The notes below the pieces were generated by a model. It made no database searches. It was not told the origin of the DNA and saw only the letters and a list, made by a program, of their open reading frames with translations. Position numbers and translations under genes: made by a program. A stretch of DNA of 64,000 nt, from contig NZ_AP023423.1 of NCBI RefSeq assembly GCF_021654335.1, positions 1,115,001 to 1,179,000 of the forward strand. The letters are read 5' to 3'. Position 1 is the stretch's first letter. Each line of letters begins with the position of its first letter. Source of the DNA: Sideroxyarcus emersonii. GTDB lineage: Bacteria > Pseudomonadota > Gammaproteobacteria > Burkholderiales > Gallionellaceae. Shown piece by piece: positions 62,129-64,000 of the stretch.

Positions 62129-63913
62129 TCATTTTCCGCGCATGAACATCGCATCCAGTTCCGCCAGCGTGACCTGGAACCAGGTCGGCCGGCCATGGTT
62201 GCACTGGTCGGCACGTTCGGTCTGTTCCATTTCGCGCAGGATGGCGTTCATCTCGGGAAGGCTAAGCTGCTGGTTGGCGCGCACGGCGGAATGGCAGGCC
62301 AGGGTGGCGAGCAGTTCGTTGCGCCGTTCGGTGAGTGCGCGGGATGCGCCGAAGTCGCGCAGTTCGTGCAGCACTTCGCGCGCGGCGGTCTCGGCATGCG
62401 ATTGCTTGAGCATGGCGGGCATGGCGCGTACCGCCAGCGTGTTGGTGGAGATGGGAGCGATGTCGAAGCCGAGCTGGTGCAGCGCTTCCTGTTCTTCTTC
62501 GGCGGTAGCGATGTCCAGCGCTTCGGCAGTGAAGGTGACCGGGATCAGCAGCGGCTGGGTCGGCATCTGCTGCGCGTCGAAGGCGGTCTTCAGTCTTTCG
62601 TACACGATGCGTTCATGTGCGGCGTGCATGTCCACCACGATGAGGCCTTGCTGGTTCTGGGCAAGGATGTAGATGCCGGACAACTGTCCTAATGCGAATC
62701 CCAATGGATGAGTTTCCGGCTGCGGTATGGAGGCTTCCTGCTCGCGCACCACGGCAGCTTCTTCCCATAGTTTGTAGGCGGCTTGTGGCTGTGCTGCATT
62801 GAAAGCCATTGTCTGCTGCATCCCGTCATTCCGGCGAAAGCCGGAATCCAGCGCATTTTCCGGAAAACCGGACTCCGGCTTTCGCTGGGGTGACGAAGCG
62901 GGGTTGGCGGTTTCTTCAACGGCGGCCATCGGTGCACTCAACGCATCCTGCAACGCATGGAACACGAACTGGTGGATACCCTGGCTTTCGCGGAAGCGCA
63001 CTTCGCTCTTGGCTGGGTGCACGTTCACGTCCACCTGTTCCGGTGGCATGTCGAGGAACAGCACGAAGGCCGGATGGCGCTGGTGGTGCAGGATGTCCTG
63101 ATAGGCCTGGCGCACGGCGTGCATCAGCACCTTGTCGCGCACGAAACGGCCGTTGACGAAAAAATATTGCTCGTCGCGGGTGGAGCGCGAATAGGCGGGC
63201 AGGGCGGCGATGCCGTAGAGGTGCAGTGCGCCGATCTGGCGTTCCACATTGACGGCGTGCTGGCCGAATTCTGCGCCGAGGATGGCGGTGATGCGCTGTG
63301 CCAGGTCGTGCCTGGGCAGTTGCCAGATGCTCTTGCCGTTATGCTGCAGCGAGAACGCCACATCCGGCCGCGACAGCGCGATACGTTTGAAGGTTTCTTC
63401 GCACCAGGCGTATTCGGTACTCTCGCTCTTCAGGAACTTGCGCCGCGCGGGTGTATTGAAATACAGCTCGCGCATCTCGACGCTGGTGCCTTGCGGGTGT
63501 GCCGCAGGCGCGGCGCCGCTTTGCGTACCGTCCGCCGCCTCGATCTTCCAGGCATGGGCAGCGTTGGCGTTGCGGCTGGTCAGTGTGACTTGTGCCACGG
63601 CGGCCATGCTGGCCAGCGCCTCGCCGCGAAAACCCATGCTGGCGACGCGCTGCAGGTCGTCGAGCGAGGCGATCTTGCTGGTGGCATGGCGCATCAGCGC
63701 CAGCGGCAGTTGTTCCTTGGCGATGCCGCCGCCGTTGTCGCGTACCACCAGCCGTTTGATGCCGCCGGCCTCCAGTTGCACCGCGATGTCGGTGGCGCCG
63801 GCATCCAGGCTGTTTTCCAGCAACTCCTTCAGCGCCGAGGCTGGGCGTTCGATCACCTCGCCGGCGGCGATCTGGTTGATGAGCAGGTCGGGGAGTAACT
63901 GGATGGAAGACAT
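62129..63913 (-). CDS. mutL: DNA mismatch repair protein MutL
   Basis: 594-aa MutL, which links MutS mismatch recognition to downstream excision. The N-terminal GHKL ATPase shows IAAGEVIERPASALKELLENSLDAG, VRDNGGGI, RHATSKI and MGFRGEAL. The C terminus ([20 protein letters not shown]) is intact and ends MFMRGK with TGA. The linker at about residues 340-365 is the translation of a REP pair (62825-62894). The start is ATG 63913 rather than a TTG two codons earlier. The neighbour miaA is displaced by about 5.3 kb. Confidence 0.97.
   Translation of the reverse strand: MSSIQLLPDLLINQIAAGEVIERPASALKELLENSLDAGATDIAVQLEAGGIKRLVVRDNGGGIAKEQLPLALMRHATSKIASLDDLQRVASMGFRGEALASMAAVAQVTLTSRNANAAHAWKIEAADGTQSGAAPAAHPQGTSVEMRELYFNTPARRKFLKSESTEYAWCEETFKRIALSRPDVAFSLQHNGKSIWQLPRHDLAQRITAILGAEFGQHAVNVERQIGALHLYGIAALPAYSRSTRDEQYFFVNGRFVRDKVLMHAVRQAYQDILHHQRHPAFVLFLDMPPEQVDVNVHPAKSEVRFRESQGIHQFVFHALQDALSAPMAAVEETANPASSPQRKPESGFPENALDSGFRRNDGMQQTMAFNAAQPQAAYKLWEEAAVVREQEASIPQPETHPLGFALGQLSGIYILAQNQQGLIVVDMHAAHERIVYERLKTAFDAQQMPTQPLLIPVTFTAEALDIATAEEEQEALHQLGFDIAPISTNTLAVRAMPAMLKQSHAETAAREVLHELRDFGASRALTERRNELLATLACHSAVRANQQLSLPEMNAILREMEQTERADQCNHGRPTWFQVTLAELDAMFMRGK
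62825..62894. repeat. REP pair embedded in the mutL coding sequence
   Basis: GTCATTCCGGCGAAAGCCGG with trailing AATCCAG (62825-62851) and a diverged inverse GACTCCGGCTTTCGCTGGGGTGAC-like arm (62871-62894). On the mutL strand the element is in frame and read as linker residues including ALDSGFRRND and QRKPESGF. The disordered linker between the two MutL domains tolerates it. Confidence 0.75.
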
Positions 63914-64000
63914 GGGCAAGGATTATAGCGGATGGGCGGAGGCGTTCGTGCTCCGCATCTCGACGAATCTTCGCAGTCGACCATATTTGCGATTGGCCAC

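Overview
The window comes from a chromosome of a Gram-negative betaproteobacterium. The gene orders pyrG-kdsA-eno-ftsB and exbB-exbD-lpxK-(Trm112-like)-kdsB-adk, the GC-rich core with lipid A and KDO genes, and the mix of small c-type cytochromes, H+-pumping pyrophosphatase and PPi-dependent phosphofructokinase fit Nitrosomonadales, perhaps a Gallionellaceae-like organism. The family-level placement is inference. The window opens inside an rRNA operon (23S, 5S, terminator).

Layout. 1-3.15 kb: 23S and 5S rRNA. 3.4-7.6 kb: pyrG, a 33-codon ORF, kdsA, eno and ftsB, tightly coupled. 7.6-14.3 kb: pgm, recQ, a membrane-anchored cytochrome, a YebC/YeeN-type regulator, a cyclic-di-GMP-I riboswitch in front of a lone motB-like gene, and an IHF-beta-like gene. 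14.5-22.1 kb: an EamA transporter, two P-type ATPases with a small cytochrome c between them, a Mut7-C protein and glyoxalase I. 22.2-26.7 kb: an accessory island, partly AT-rich, with a lipoprotein, a membrane protein, a Sel1-repeat protein and an unrecognised protein with a PD-(D/E)XK-like signature. 27-32.9 kb: folD, ppa, an Old Yellow Enzyme, two YceI proteins, pirin and a divergent LysR regulator. 33-35.5 kb: a TPR/formylglycine-enzyme-fold protein, two tiny proteins and a c551-type cytochrome. 35.6-40 kb: hppA, pfp and an ODP-like metallo-beta-lactamase. 40-44.1 kb: the exbB-to-adk envelope operon. 44.5-55.4 kb: xseA, a seven-gene arn (L-Ara4N lipid A) cluster with arnA split into two genes, an HDOD protein and ugd. 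55.4-64 kb: a DUF302 protein, miaA, and a disrupted mutL-miaA interval.

How genes work together. kdsA, kdsB and lpxK build the KDO-lipid A core. The arn genes plus ugd supply and attach 4-amino-4-deoxy-L-arabinose. hppA, pfp and ppa all act on pyrophosphate, suggesting a PPi-aware energy economy. exbB/exbD energise outer-membrane transport. Two genes read or make c-di-GMP signals: the riboswitch-controlled motB and the GGDEF-EAL protein.

Most unusual region. mutL and miaA, adjacent in many proteobacteria, are separated here by about 5.3 kb holding a GGDEF-EAL gene, an MNT/HepT toxin-antitoxin pair, a membrane TIR protein and an MFS transporter. The first three modules are each preceded by a copy of the mutL 3' end (the real end at 62129, a 75-bp copy at 59716 and a diverged 164-bp copy at 58768). 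This looks like repeated insertion or duplication at the mutL 3' end. In addition, a REP-type inverted-repeat pair lies in frame inside the mutL linker and is translated.
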